Below, one piece after another: positions 44,521 through 54,145 of a stretch of 64,000 bases of DNA. Source of the stretch: CAVZTX01 sp963778375. GTDB lineage: Bacteria; Chloroflexota; Ktedonobacteria; Ktedonobacterales; Ktedonobacteraceae. Both the position numbers and the translations under genes were made by a program. The notes beneath the pieces are model-generated. The model was given only the letters and a program-made list of their open reading frames with translations, was not told the origin of the DNA and searched no databases. Position 1 is the stretch's first letter; every line of letters begins with the position of its first letter. The stretch covers positions 183,250 through 247,249 of the forward strand of contig CAVZTX010000010.1 of assembly GCA_963778375.1 (NCBI GenBank), read 5' to 3'.

Positions 44521-45726
44521 CTACTCAATTGCTGTGTGACCTACTGTCTTCAACCCCAACACCTTTGATAAGCGCAAAATCTCTACGCCCGTGTTTGTAT
44601 CAGAGTTAGCGACGCTTGCTTCGGCTGCCTGGCGTAGCAGCAACAAGGCCTCAGGGGTATTCATGTCGTTCTCCATGGCTGCGTGGAAGCGGTTGCGTAG
44701 GATTGTATCTTCGCCTTCGGTTCGTTGGCCAACGATGGTGCGCACTTGCGAAAAAAGGTTCGCTATCTCTGTGGCAACCTGTAAGTCTTCAGGGAAACAC
44801 TCCCAGGGATAGCGGTAGTGATGATTGAGCAACATGACGCGAATGGCATCTCCACTGTAATCCTTCAGCAGGTCACCTACCAGGGTAAGGTTGCCGAGTG
44901 ACTTGCTCATCTTCTCACCTTCCTGGTAGACCATGCCGTTATGCAGCCAGAAGCGAGAGAAAGGCGTCTTGCCTGTAAAGTGTTCAGACTGGGCAATCTC
45001 GCATGTATGGTGCGGAAATGCAAGGTCAATTCCGCCACCATGAATGTCTATCTGAGGCCCAAGATAGCGCATCGACATGGCGCTACACTCAATGTGCCAG
45101 CCGGGACGCCCAGGTCCCCAGGGACTGGGCCATCCAGGTTCGCCTGGAACCTGTGCCTGCCAAAGAACAAAATCCAGTGGGTCCTTCTTATTGGGATCGT
45201 CAGGTCGATTTCCGCGCTCATTCGCGATCTTGAGCATGGCATGATAGTCGTTCAATCCGATGGCGCGGGCCATCATGCCGAACTCCGGGTCCTGCTTGAC
45301 GCTAAAATAGACACTGCCGTTGCTTATATACGCGTAGCCACGCTCAAGTAAGACCGAGATGATCTCGATCATGGCGGGAATCTCTTCGCTGGCGCGAGCA
45401 TAGACATCCGGGCGACGCACGTTCAGGGCCGCCATATCATTCAGATAGCGCTCCGTTTCGCGCTTTGCTAGTTCGTCCCAGGGAATGCCGAGTTCGTGAG
45501 CCTTAGCAAACAAAGGATCATCGACATCGGTCACATTCTGCACATACTTCACCGTGTAGCCACGAAACTCAAGGTAACGAATCAATGTGTCGAACGAGAC
45601 GTAGGCAAAGCCATGTCCCAAATGTGTCGTGTCATAAGGTGTGACCCCGCAGACATACATGCGCACCGTATTCTCTATTGGCACAAACTCTTCGAGAGAT
45701 TGGGTGAGTGTATTAAACAGTTTCAT
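44521..45726 (-). CDS. Short cysteinyl-tRNA synthetase / MshC-like ligase
   Basis: A class I synthetase-like enzyme that activates cysteine. The first motif is YVCGVTPYDTTHLGHGF (Cys26; HLGH at 35-38), the second is KMSKS at 272-276, and zinc ligands lie in PGWHIECSAM and FPHHTCE. At 401 residues it lacks the C-terminal tRNA-binding domain of normal CysS (about 460). Runs such as TPYDTTHLGH, GPGRPGWHIEC and GGGIDLAFPHH match mycothiol ligase MshC at least as well as CysS. It may charge tRNA-Cys or join cysteine to a sugar amine. The tatD gene lies 5 bp upstream in the same direction. Confidence 0.85.
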   Translation of the reverse strand: MKLFNTLTQSLEEFVPIENTVRMYVCGVTPYDTTHLGHGFAYVSFDTLIRYLEFRGYTVKYVQNVTDVDDPLFAKAHELGIPWDELAKRETERYLNDMAALNVRRPDVYARASEEIPAMIEIISVLLERGYAYISNGSVYFSVKQDPEFGMMARAIGLNDYHAMLKIANERGNRPDDPNKKDPLDFVLWQAQVPGEPGWPSPWGPGRPGWHIECSAMSMRYLGPQIDIHGGGIDLAFPHHTCEIAQSEHFTGKTPFSRFWLHNGMVYQEGEKMSKSLGNLTLVGDLLKDYSGDAIRVMLLNHHYRYPWECFPEDLQVATEIANLFSQVRTIVGQRTEGEDTILRNRFHAAMENDMNTPEALLLLRQAAEASVANSDTNTGVEILRLSKVLGLKTVGHTAIE

Positions 45727-45731
45727 AGCGT

Positions 45732-46520
45732 TTATGCTCCGAGACCGAATAAGCGAACGGCGTTGACTGTGGTGACGTGGGCAATCTCTTCAAAGGTGAT
45801 GCCCCGTATATCGGCCAGCTTTTCAGCGACGTATTTGACGAAGAGCGGCTCATTGCGCTTTGCACGTAGCGGTTGAGGGACCAGGTATGGACTATCGGTC
45901 TCAACCAGGACCCGGTCCAATGGGACCATACGTGCCACCTCCGGCAAAGCGTTTCCCTGACGAGTGAGCGGTCCCGCGAAAGAGATCATAAATCCCTCGA
46001 AGTTGAGGCATTCCTCGGCCTGTTCTACATTGCCGGAAAAACAGTGAAAAACGCCGCGCAGCCCCTTTCCGTAGATACGCAGCAATTCGATCACATCATC
46101 ATGCGAGTCGCGCACGTGGATGATGCAAGGTAAGTCACATTGGCGAGCCAGTTCGAGATGGGCACAGAAGACGGCGCGCTGCACCTCGCGTGGCGAAAGC
46201 ATGCGAAAGTAGTCCAGCCCAAACTCGCCAATTGCCACTACTTCTGGCTCACGCGCCATCTTACGATATTGCAAGCCTACCTCATCAGTATAGGTGGTAG
46301 CATCGTGAGGATGTGTCCCCACACTTGCAAATACGTTGCCAGGATGTGCTTTAGCTAATGATAGCGCAAGCTGACTCGAAGGGAGATCGCAACCAGGATC
46401 AACGATGCAGGTGACTCCGCCTTCAAAGGCTGCCGATATCACGGCTTCACGGTCGGCATGAAAACGAGAGGTGTCAATGTGGGCATGGCTATCAACGAGC
46501 AAAGAAGGTGTCCTTTCCAA
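45732..46520 (-). CDS. tatD: TatD-family metal-dependent DNase
   Basis: The 262-residue protein is a TIM-barrel hydrolase with DSHAHID near residue 10, SVGTHPHDA, IGEFGLDYFR, IIHVRDSHDD, VFHCFSGN and LVETDSPYLVP, which provide the usual His, Glu and Asp metal ligands. It probably acts as a 3'-5' exonuclease. The short cysteine ligase gene follows 5 bp downstream, similar to the metG-tatD-rnmV type of gene order seen in other bacteria. Confidence 0.93.
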   Translation of the reverse strand: MERTPSLLVDSHAHIDTSRFHADREAVISAAFEGGVTCIVDPGCDLPSSQLALSLAKAHPGNVFASVGTHPHDATTYTDEVGLQYRKMAREPEVVAIGEFGLDYFRMLSPREVQRAVFCAHLELARQCDLPCIIHVRDSHDDVIELLRIYGKGLRGVFHCFSGNVEQAEECLNFEGFMISFAGPLTRQGNALPEVARMVPLDRVLVETDSPYLVPQPLRAKRNEPLFVKYVAEKLADIRGITFEEIAHVTTVNAVRLFGLGA

Positions 46521-46568
46521 ACATCACTTCATTAAGTATAGTTCACGCTTTGTGGAGGATGTCAAACT

Positions 46569-48400
46569 TTACATGGTTTGCCATACTTGTACAGCGCCGT
46601 CGCCGCTTGCAGAGGCGATGTGTTTCCCGTCGGGTAGCCACATGATGGCGTGGACTGGAACCGAATGGCTTCGGCATGTCAAAATATTATTTCCAGTGGC
46701 GGCATCCCAGATGTGTATAATATTATCCTTGCTTGCGGAGGCGATGCGTTTGCCGTCGGGTGACCAGGTGACAATTCCCACCCATTCGGAGTGACCGCGA
46801 TGGGTGGAGATTAAACGCGCTTTAGCGGCGTCCCATACCTGCACGGTCTTATCCTCTCCGGCTGAGGCGACATGCTTGCCATCAGACGACCATGCCACCA
46901 TTCTTACCCAGCCATCGTGCCCACGATATGTGGAAACTTTGCGCTTCTTGGAAATATCCCAAACCTCTACGTCTCGCCAGGAGCCAGAGGCAAGATACCT
47001 TGCATCGGGCATACCTGTCCCCCAGACAGGATTCCATGCCACTGCTCGTGACCAATAGGTATGGCCAGAGTAGCTGAAGACGTTGTGTCCGGTGGTAGCA
47101 TTCCATATGTGCACACTATTGTCCGTACCTCCGCCGCTCGTGGAGGCAATATATTTCCCATCAGGCGACCACGCGACGGCATACACCATCCCTAAATGTC
47201 CATCATACGTCGATAGCTTGTGCCCGTTGGTGGCATCCCATACTTGCACGGTTTTGTCTAAACCGGCGGAGGCAATGTGCTGTCCATCCGGTGACCACGC
47301 TACCGCGGTCACGCCTCCGCTATGGCCACGGTATGTGAAGATATTGACCCCTGCTGTTGCATCCCATACCTGTACCGTCCGATCAAGTCCTCCCGAGGCG
47401 ATACGGCGCCTGTCGGGCGACCACGCGACGGCATATGCCATGCCAGGCTGCACACGATCAGTAGAATATGGACTTTCCTCTCCAGGCTCAAAGCGATCGG
47501 TAGAGTAGGGGTTTTCCTGGTGGAAGCCACCTGCGATGGGCTGAGATGTTGAGATTGATATTGGGGGTGTTATCGAAGTGAAGTTTTCAGACTGGCAAAC
47601 TCGCTCCAGAGCATTTGCGAAGTCCTGCACGTGCTCATAACGTGCGTGGGGATCTTTCGCAAGGGCCTTCATCACTACCTGCTCAAGGGCTGGCGAGATA
47701 GTAGGGTCTATTTCATAAAGAGAAGGGGGTGCGGAAAGGACATGCTGAACGGCTATCTCTTCATAGGAACCCTCGAAAGGGCGTTTGCCACATAGCCATT
47801 CGTAGACTACCACAGCCAGCGAATACTGATCACTGGCCGGGCGCGGCTTGCCTCGCGCCTGCTCAGGAGCCATATAGGATATAGTGCCCGATACATCTCG
47901 CGGACCATCGTTAGATGAGCTGTTTGCGACAACGGCCAGGCCGAAATCGCTCAGCAACACCTCATTATTTCGGCCCAGCAGCATGTTCTCAGGCTTGACA
48001 TCGCGATGAATAAGTTTCTCTTCGTGGGCGTACTGTAGGGCTGCGGCTACCTGTTTGACATAGAGCAGGATTGTGGCAGGGGAGAGACGTGTAGCCCTTT
48101 GGATGGCGTTGGCGCAGGGTGCCATTGGGTGCATAGCTCATCACAAGAAAGGGCGTAGCTTCTTCCACGCCAAAGTCGAGCACACGTACGATTTGAGGAT
48201 GTTCCAGGCGAGCGATCATGCGAGCCTCATTGCGAAATTGCTCTATCTCATCGCTTGCCAGCCGCGTATCCAGCACTTTGATAGCGGCAGAGGTGCCAAG
48301 ATGAATATGCTCACCCAGGTAGACATTAGCAAAGCCCCCACGCCCCAAGCAGGCGGATCAGACGATAATGACCAAGTTGTTGACCCACACGATCGGTCAT
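46569..48400 (-). pseudogene. Ser/Thr kinase with WD40 propeller, two frameshifts
   Basis: Read from ATG at 48400, the start MTDRVGQQLGHYRLIRLLG is typical of Ktedonobacteria kinases. The frame then slips in a run of four C (plus strand, 48343-48346) and continues as GRGGFANVYLGEH. It slips again near 48093, after GTLRQRHPKG, and continues as TRLSPATILLYVKQ. Beyond that the frame is open to the end, with HRDVKPENML, DFGLAV and seven WD40 repeats such as SPDGQHIASAGLDKTVQVWD. Correcting two extra bases restores a complete kinase of about 610 residues. Sequencing errors or real decay are both possible. Confidence 0.85.
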
Positions 48401-48611
48401 GCTTGCTCTCCCTTGGAAATGGGCTACCTCTTCTGTCCTCGCTTACGTGCCCGAAGTTGATACTCCATCCATGAGTCGATTGTATGGTGGGAGGAGCGGG
48501 CATGTCAAGTGCGAAATGCACAAGCCGCGCTGATGGTTCGATCGGGTGAATGACTCTTTGAAGGTCTCTCTACCTGACAGAGAGACCTTCAACGCATTGT
48601 CTCGTGTGATG

Positions 48612-49055
48612 CTATGAAACCAGGATGGCACTCTTGCGATAATGGGGGAGATGATCGAGAAGATTTTCTCCAATGTGGCCCCTGGTGACATAAGCGAGCG
48701 GATTGCGCTCTTGTATTTTCTGTAGATAGCTGAGAATCTCTTCTGCGGTATCCCTGACCTGTTGCCAATCTAGATGGTATTCGAACTCGAATTCCAGAGA
48801 GCGATTGAAGCGGTGGTAACCATTGTGTAGGATTAAAGCTGTGTCTGCGCAGGAGACGTTCACATAATAGCCACCGCAGCCAAAATCGCCGCAACCGCAA
48901 GTGAAGAGAGGAACGAGGCCATCTTGTTGCTTGATGGCGAAGAACCTTTCCACGTCGAGGATTCCAGGTAGGTTGTTGTCGTTGATGGAGACCTGAATGA
49001 ACAGCGCACCATCGTCTACAAGCTCTTGCTCTATAGTTATTTTGATGCGATCCAT
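48612..49055 (-). CDS. Hypothetical protein with Cys cluster
   Basis: A 147-residue protein of unknown function. It has a CGCGDFGCGG run near residue 53 that could bind a metal, an acidic N-terminus, and the helical stretch DTAEEILSYLQKIQE. The ATG follows AGGAGAG. There is no close functional neighbour; the kinase relic lies downstream and a transposase relic upstream. Confidence 0.6.
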   Translation of the reverse strand: MDRIKITIEQELVDDGALFIQVSINDNNLPGILDVERFFAIKQQDGLVPLFTCGCGDFGCGGYYVNVSCADTALILHNGYHRFNRSLEFEFEYHLDWQQVRDTAEEILSYLQKIQERNPLAYVTRGHIGENLLDHLPHYRKSAILVS

Positions 49056-49086
49056 ACCTCTCTCCTAATTAAATCAAAGGGTTGGG

Positions 49087-50195
49087 TTAGGAAAGGACGC
49101 AAGCGCTGAGGTAGAATAATTGTTGAGCAGGTGTGCGCAAGGCAACCATAGCGGTGGCATTGGCTCGGCACCAGCGCATACCGCGCTTTTTCATGCGGCG
49201 GTTAATGACTAAGGCTACGGCTCGCTCAATCATGCCGCTGCCGACGGGATAGCCGAGCTTGCGCCAGTGCTCATAGGACTCGATCCACGGCGTTGGTTCT
49301 CCAGATACGTATCGCCTTGGTGACGTCAAGAGTGCCTCGGTGGGCAGTCCACTCGCTAAGGTACGCAAGCCCTGCACAGCTTGCTCGACCTGACTATGCC
49401 ACAGCCACGTGCGATGCAGGGACACCTGATAGTCACGTTCACGTTGCGTGAGCGCCTTGGCGCGTGCCGCCGCATGGATAGCGTGGCGCACCTCGCGCCA
49501 GAGATGGGCTCAGTCCAGGATACAGGTCGCCTGTGGGAAGTGGCGGGCGGCTTGGGTCTTGATCCACTGTGCTCCATCTGCCAAGAGCACCGTTGAGTCA
49601 GGGAGGTGCTCGCTCACGCTGCGGGCGGCAGCCTCGGCTAACTGGCCCAAGTGCGCAGACGAAGCAAAGGTTGCCACATAACGCCGCTTGAGCAGCAGAT
49701 GGCGTTGCCTGGGCGGACGTCGGGGTCCGCGCTGGCTCCACGAAAACGTCGCGGAACGTCACGGCATGGGCAGATCGGCCACTTGGGCACAGATGACGGC
49801 CACTTTCCCTTCCATACCACCGCGCTGCTCCCGACTCCAGACCGAGCAGACATCAACTGCCACCAGCAACGACTGCTCGCTGGACTAGGATGCTTGGGAT
49901 GGCTGCGCTGCTACTGAGCAGACATGCTGGGCCTCCACTTGCTGCTGAGCTGCACGCAGTTGGCTCTGCCAATTGAGCAGCAGCTGGATCTCCTCTGCAC
50001 TGATCTCGGCTTCACTGAAGAGCTTGAGGGTGGCACTGGCTGCTCATAAGGCCACGAACTGCCGGCCAGCTAGGCTGCATCTTGCAACGGCAGACTGACA
50101 GTGCCTCCCTTCAGTTCGGCTAACAACGCTTTGGCTGGACAGGAGCGATGTCCACACTTCAGACAGCGAAAGCGCTGTAGTTGCACCTGAACAAG
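49087..50195 (-). pseudogene. Decayed transposase (ISKra4-like)
   Basis: On the minus strand, one frame gives CLKCGHRSCPAKAL (a Cys-rich N-terminus). After a slip it continues with VAVDVCSVWSREQRGG, LLADGAQWIKTQAA, CILD and AHLWREVRHAI, and ends with KLGYPVGSGMIERAV and GMRWCRANATAM. At least four in-frame stops (near 49512, 49762, 49890 and 50044) and one frameshift interrupt it. The pattern of a DDE transposase with a final GSGMIE motif resembles the ISKra4 group. Terminal inverted repeats were not found. Confidence 0.72.
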
Positions 50196-50568
50196 CTAGA
50201 AGAGGGTGGCGATCACAAGATGCAAGGTGCCTTCCAAGAGAAGCTGCTTGTATCTACAGTGTGGATAAGTTTGCTGCTGATCTTCTCATTGCTTGATAGT
50301 TTGTTTGAAGGTATCGCGCATGGTTTGCTGTTAAATATCTTGCATCTGCTGTTCCATCTCTGATAAACTAGCATTTGCAGCTATCTAAATGGTGAGAGAT
50401 ATTTGTAAATGCATGAGAATAATCATTATGAAGTGAAGAAAGTTAAAGTAAAGTAGGAGTTTAATGAAAGAGTCATAATCAGGACGAGAATTTACCTCTT
50501 TGTATGCTAAACTAGAGGAAGACAAATGTCCAGTCTTTTGTTGGCTGCACATAGAGAGGAAGAAGTTC
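50196..50568. other. Intergenic region after the transposase relic
   Basis: The 373-bp stretch is AT-rich, particularly near 50380-50460. No insertion-sequence end or promoter was convincingly identified. GAGAGGAAG just before 50569 is the ribosome binding site of the DinB gene. Confidence 0.4.
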
Positions 50569-51162
50569 ATGGCGACGACAGCACCCTCTTTGATGAGTAT
50601 TTACGAGGGGTGGGAGAGCCACCAGCTTGCGTTGGTGCGAGCGATTGCTCCACTGACACCTGCACAACTGGCCTGGCGACCCGCGACGCACCTGAATTCG
50701 GTGGGCGAGTTGATTAGCCATATCGCGCTGGCTCGGCTGTGGTGGTTCTATAAGATGGATGCTCCTGGCAGCAGTGAACTTGCCTGCGAGATTCCTTCCT
50801 GGAAGGGCGAAAAGGTCAATGCTGAGAACCCCACTGAACTCCGCAGGTGGGCGGAGGTGCTCGAACAGCAGGAGACAGCTATTGCCGCGAATCGCACTGA
50901 ACTGCTCAGATGGCTGGAGGCAAGCTGGCAGATGATCGAAACCACACTCACTACCTGGACGGTTGCCGATCTGATGCAGACCTATCGGCATATTAGAGAA
51001 GGGAAGGTATATCTGGTTTCGCGCCAGTGGACTCTCTGGCGCATTCTGTCGCACGATCTGCACCATGGTGGAGAACTGGCGATTATGCTTGGCTTGCAGG
51101 GCATTGAAATCCCAGATCTCGGTGATCAAGGCGGGCATCTCACTGAGTTGCCGCTGGCCTAA
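50569..51162 (+). CDS. DinB-family protein
   Basis: The 197-residue protein has the four-helix DinB fold: SVGELISHIALARLWWF near residue 40 and WRILSHDLHHGGELAIML near residue 160, with the three histidines that bind a divalent metal in DinB/YfiT-like proteins. ATG at 50569 follows GAGAGGAAG; the earlier frame at 50500 has no such site. Members often act as thiol S-transferases (bacillithiol or mycothiol), which would fit the MshC-like gene 5 kb away. Confidence 0.82.
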   Translation: MATTAPSLMSIYEGWESHQLALVRAIAPLTPAQLAWRPATHLNSVGELISHIALARLWWFYKMDAPGSSELACEIPSWKGEKVNAENPTELRRWAEVLEQQETAIAANRTELLRWLEASWQMIETTLTTWTVADLMQTYRHIREGKVYLVSRQWTLWRILSHDLHHGGELAIMLGLQGIEIPDLGDQGGHLTELPLA

Positions 51163-51188
51163 CCAGTCTAGAGAAGTGCCGATTTCTG

Positions 51189-51923
51189 CTACTGGTTGAT
51201 TTTTACTCCAGGTGAAGACTCCGCGAGATCTTTACCTGTCAAAGTAGATGATGCTTTCAGGCCATCGATGTAAATGCGGCGTAGGCCTTGCAAGATGCGT
51301 TCTGGTGCGAAACCGTGCTCTTTTCGCTGGAAGCTGTAGAGCATGGGATGCAGCGTAGCCAGGATGGCATCGGTTGTGTAGGGGATGTCGATTGAAGCAA
51401 TTTCTCCGCGTTCTACTGCTTCAGTAAGCAGGCCCACGAACAGTTCCTGCTGCCAGAGATACAACGGCGAGCGCTGGAATGAAAAATGCCAGGAAGTGTC
51501 AGATTCGCCGCATTGCTTATCTGTTCCGGCAACCGGTCCTAACAAAGCGCTATGCTCTTCGAGTAAGGCGACGCATTTTGCCAGAACACTATCAAGCCGT
51601 TCGAGTGCAGGGGCTGTCGCTCTCGCTGCCAACAATGTCACGATTTCTTCCACGAATCGCTCATAACGCTCGCGCAACAGGTCCATGCAGAGCTCGCCCT
51701 TATGGGCGTAACGGCGATACAGCGTCCCCTGCCCAATGCCAGCGGCCCTCGCAATTTGATGCATACTGATGGCATTGACGCCATGCTCAGCAAAGAGGCG
51801 CTGTGCAACCTCTAGGATACGCTGGCGATGTTCAGCCGCATCGCGTCGTTCGTGTCGCCTATGCCACTGGAACAGCCCCGGTATGCTGGAAGGCCATGGG
51901 CAATCATAAGCTTCTTCTCTCAC
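51189..51923 (-). CDS. TetR-family repressor
   Basis: A one-component repressor of about 245 residues. The helix-turn-helix is in ILEVAQRLFAEHG and ISMHQIARAAGIGQGTLYRRY, the hallmark of the family; the C-terminal part is an all-helical ligand domain. GTG at 51923 is preferred because AAGGGG lies about 8 nt upstream; an in-frame ATG at 51986 would overlap the operators. It is divergent from the ABC exporter at 52254, which it probably represses, along with itself. Confidence 0.88.
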   Translation of the reverse strand: MREEAYDCPWPSSIPGLFQWHRRHERRDAAEHRQRILEVAQRLFAEHGVNAISMHQIARAAGIGQGTLYRRYAHKGELCMDLLRERYERFVEEIVTLLAARATAPALERLDSVLAKCVALLEEHSALLGPVAGTDKQCGESDTSWHFSFQRSPLYLWQQELFVGLLTEAVERGEIASIDIPYTTDAILATLHPMLYSFQRKEHGFAPERILQGLRRIYIDGLKASSTLTGKDLAESSPGVKINQ

Positions 51924-51935
51924 TACTCTCACCCC

Positions 51936-51964
51936 TTGACAAGTGGACAACTGTCCGCTACAAT
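51936..51964 (+). promoter_or_regulatory. Promoter of the exporter operon
   Basis: TTGACA (51936-51941) and TACAAT (51959-51964) with a 17-bp spacer form a near-consensus promoter that points toward 52254. The spacer contains an operator. Confidence 0.82.
51945..51956. promoter_or_regulatory. TetR operator 1
   Basis: The palindrome GGACA-AC-TGTCC lies between the -35 and -10 boxes, where a bound repressor would block RNA polymerase. Confidence 0.72.
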
Positions 51965-51972
51965 ATCTATGT

Positions 51973-51984
51973 GGACACTTGTCC
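51973..51984. promoter_or_regulatory. TetR operator 2
   Basis: The second GGACA-CT-TGTCC lies 28 bp from the first, just past the expected transcription start. Both share GGACAnnTGTCC, which strengthens the case for a dedicated operator. Confidence 0.72.
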
Positions 51985-52253
51985 ATATAAGTGTATCATA
52001 TCGTAACGTTACAGTCAATATCATCAGGCTGGTATCCGCTTTTGATGGGTCTATAAAGAATGATAAGCTGAAGGGGAAGAAATTTGTTTGCTTCGATACA
52101 GTTGAGACATATGAGTGCAATTCTCAAATGGAAAGAGACGATCAGAGGAAGATTCCTGAGGAGCGAAGCTCGCTCCTTGATCTAAATATACGATGAAGCA
52201 AGCAAACTGCGAAGCTGTCAAGCTGTTGAGATATCAGTATAAGGAAATGTATT
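51985..52253 (+). other. Leader of the exporter operon
   Basis: About 280 nt separate the predicted start of transcription from the ATG at 52254. No terminator, riboswitch or peptide frame was recognised. AAGGAA before 52254 is the ribosome binding site. Confidence 0.4.
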
Positions 52254-53258
52254 ATGGCAAATAGACCGGCTATTCTAGCTGAAGGAATCCATAAATATTA
52301 TGGAAAGACGCATGCCCTGGCAGGGGTTGATCTGGCTGCCAAGGAGGGAAGCGTCCTTGGCCTGCTTGGTCCTAATGGTGCGGGCAAGACCACTGCTGTG
52401 CGCATTCTGACCACGCTTTTACGTCCAGATGCTGGGCACGCGGAGGTTGCGGGCCTGGATGTAGTTAAACAAGCTAATGCGCTACGTGCACGTATTGGTC
52501 TGGCCGGACAATATGCTGCCGTTGACGAAAACCTCACCGGCTACGAGAATCTGGTTATGTTCGGGCGGCTCTATCATCTGGCTGGTGCAGTAGCGCGACG
52601 ACGAGCGAATGAGTTGCTCGAACGCTTTGATTTGAGCGATGCCGCCGGGCGCACTATAAAGACTTACTCGGGAGGCATGCGCCGACGGCTTGATCTGGCC
52701 GCGAGCTTGATCATTTCGCCCCCGGTGCTCTTCTTGGACGAGCCAACAACCGGCCTTGATATACGTGGCCGCCTCTCGATGTGGGAGGTCATCAGTACGC
52801 TTGTTGCTGACGGGACGACCGTGTTACTGACTACTCAGTACCTGGAGGAGGCGGATCAACTTGCCGATCAGATCGCCGTCGTAGATCATGGGCGTGTAAT
52901 TGCTAATGGCACGGCTGACGAACTGAAGACCCAGGTGGGTGGCGAGCGACTCGAACTCACTGTGGCGCAAGGAGGCGATCTGTCGGCTGCTATGCAAGCA
53001 GTGCAGTCCTATGCGTCGGGTGAAATCCAGGTCAATACGGAGCGCCGTCACCTGGTGGTACCTGTGACCCAGGGCGCACAACTCCTTGCTACCGTGGTGC
53101 GCGATCTTGATGCTGCGCATATTCCCCTGGATGATCTAGCCCTCCGCCGACCAACACTGGATGATGTCTTCCTCGCGCTGACCGGACGCTCTGCTGAGGA
53201 GGTAGAGCCGCTCGCTGATACACTCAACACACCTCCAATGGTAAGGAGCACACGATGA
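52254..53258 (+). CDS. Drug-type ABC exporter ATPase (DrrA-like)
   Basis: The 334-residue subunit has Walker A GPNGAGKTT, signature YSGGMRRRLDLAASLI, Walker B VLFLDEPTTGLD, and TTQYLEEADQLAD as the H-loop. The DrrA-type C-terminal region, with LRRPTLDDVFLALTGR, is present. This family exports daunorubicin-like drugs in producers and others. It overlaps the permease gene by four bases, so the two subunits are translated together. Control by the TetR protein is likely. Confidence 0.92.
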   Translation: MANRPAILAEGIHKYYGKTHALAGVDLAAKEGSVLGLLGPNGAGKTTAVRILTTLLRPDAGHAEVAGLDVVKQANALRARIGLAGQYAAVDENLTGYENLVMFGRLYHLAGAVARRRANELLERFDLSDAAGRTIKTYSGGMRRRLDLAASLIISPPVLFLDEPTTGLDIRGRLSMWEVISTLVADGTTVLLTTQYLEEADQLADQIAVVDHGRVIANGTADELKTQVGGERLELTVAQGGDLSAAMQAVQSYASGEIQVNTERRHLVVPVTQGAQLLATVVRDLDAAHIPLDDLALRRPTLDDVFLALTGRSAEEVEPLADTLNTPPMVRSTR

Positions 53259-54076
53259 ATATTACTGACTTTCGCATAGCAGAAACATTGAAGCCCGTGG
53301 CCCATCCAAGGTTCTACTGGACGATTGCCGATGCGCTTGTCCTGGCGAAGCGTCACCTGATACAGGTACCACGCATCCCTGAGGAACTGATCTTCGCGAC
53401 AATTCAGCCAATCATGTTTGTGCTGCTCTTCCGCTATGTGTTTGGAGGAGCAATTGCTGTCACCGGCACTACTTATGTCAATTTCCTGATGGCCGGTATC
53501 TTCGCCCAGACCGTCATTTTTGGCTCGACGAGTACGGGTGTTGGACTTGCCAATGATCTGCAAAAAGGTCTGGTCGATCGCTTCCGCTCTTTGCCGATGG
53601 CCAAATCGGCCGTCTTGACGGGTCGCACTATTGCTGACCTGGTACGGAACACCTTTGTTGTGATTGTAATGTGGAGCGTTGGCTTGCTGGTTGGCTTTCG
53701 ACCGCAGGGTAATGTTCTTTCCTGGTTTGCGGCGGCAGGAATACTCTTGCTTACGAGTTTTGCTTTCTCGTGGATCTCGGCAATGATTGGATTGGCGGTA
53801 AGAAGCGTGGAGGCGGCGCAGTCTGCCGGATTCATCTGGCTCTTTCCTTTGACTTTCGCCAGCAGCGCATTCGTGCCAACAAAAAGCATGCCTACCTGGC
53901 TGCGTGTCTTCGCGGAGCATCAGCCGGTTTCGCTGATCGTCAACGCGGTACGCGGGCTGCTGCTCAACAACCCGGATGCTTCGACGATCTGGTCGGCGCT
54001 TGCGTGGTGTATTGGTATCCTCATTGTCTTTATCCCGCTGGCTGTATGGGCGTATGGACGCCGCATAGCGCGATAA
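53255..54076 (+). CDS. Drug-type ABC exporter permease (DrrB-like)
   Basis: The 273-residue ABC-2 permease has six hydrophobic segments. It includes PIMFVLLFRYVFGGAI and FASSAFVPTKSMPTWL, both conserved in DrrB proteins. ATG overlaps the stop of the ATPase gene. A hairpin at 54099 follows. Confidence 0.9.
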   Translation: MNITDFRIAETLKPVAHPRFYWTIADALVLAKRHLIQVPRIPEELIFATIQPIMFVLLFRYVFGGAIAVTGTTYVNFLMAGIFAQTVIFGSTSTGVGLANDLQKGLVDRFRSLPMAKSAVLTGRTIADLVRNTFVVIVMWSVGLLVGFRPQGNVLSWFAAAGILLLTSFAFSWISAMIGLAVRSVEAAQSAGFIWLFPLTFASSAFVPTKSMPTWLRVFAEHQPVSLIVNAVRGLLLNNPDASTIWSALAWCIGILIVFIPLAVWAYGRRIAR

Positions 54077-54098
54077 AAAACGATGCTTATACATTGGT

Positions 54099-54140
54099 CT
54101 TGCAGAGAGGAGACCGGCTTGCGTCTGCCCTCTCTGCAAG
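54099..54140. terminator. Hairpin after the exporter operon
   Basis: CTTGCAGAGAGG pairs with CCTCTCTGCAAG over 12 bp around an 18-nt loop. No T-run follows on either strand. It lies between two convergent genes. Confidence 0.55.
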
Positions 54141-54145
54141 GTCGG

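Noticed and set aside
51924..51986. An extended TetR N-terminus
   Set aside because: It would overlap the operators and promoter; GTG at 51923 has a ribosome site.
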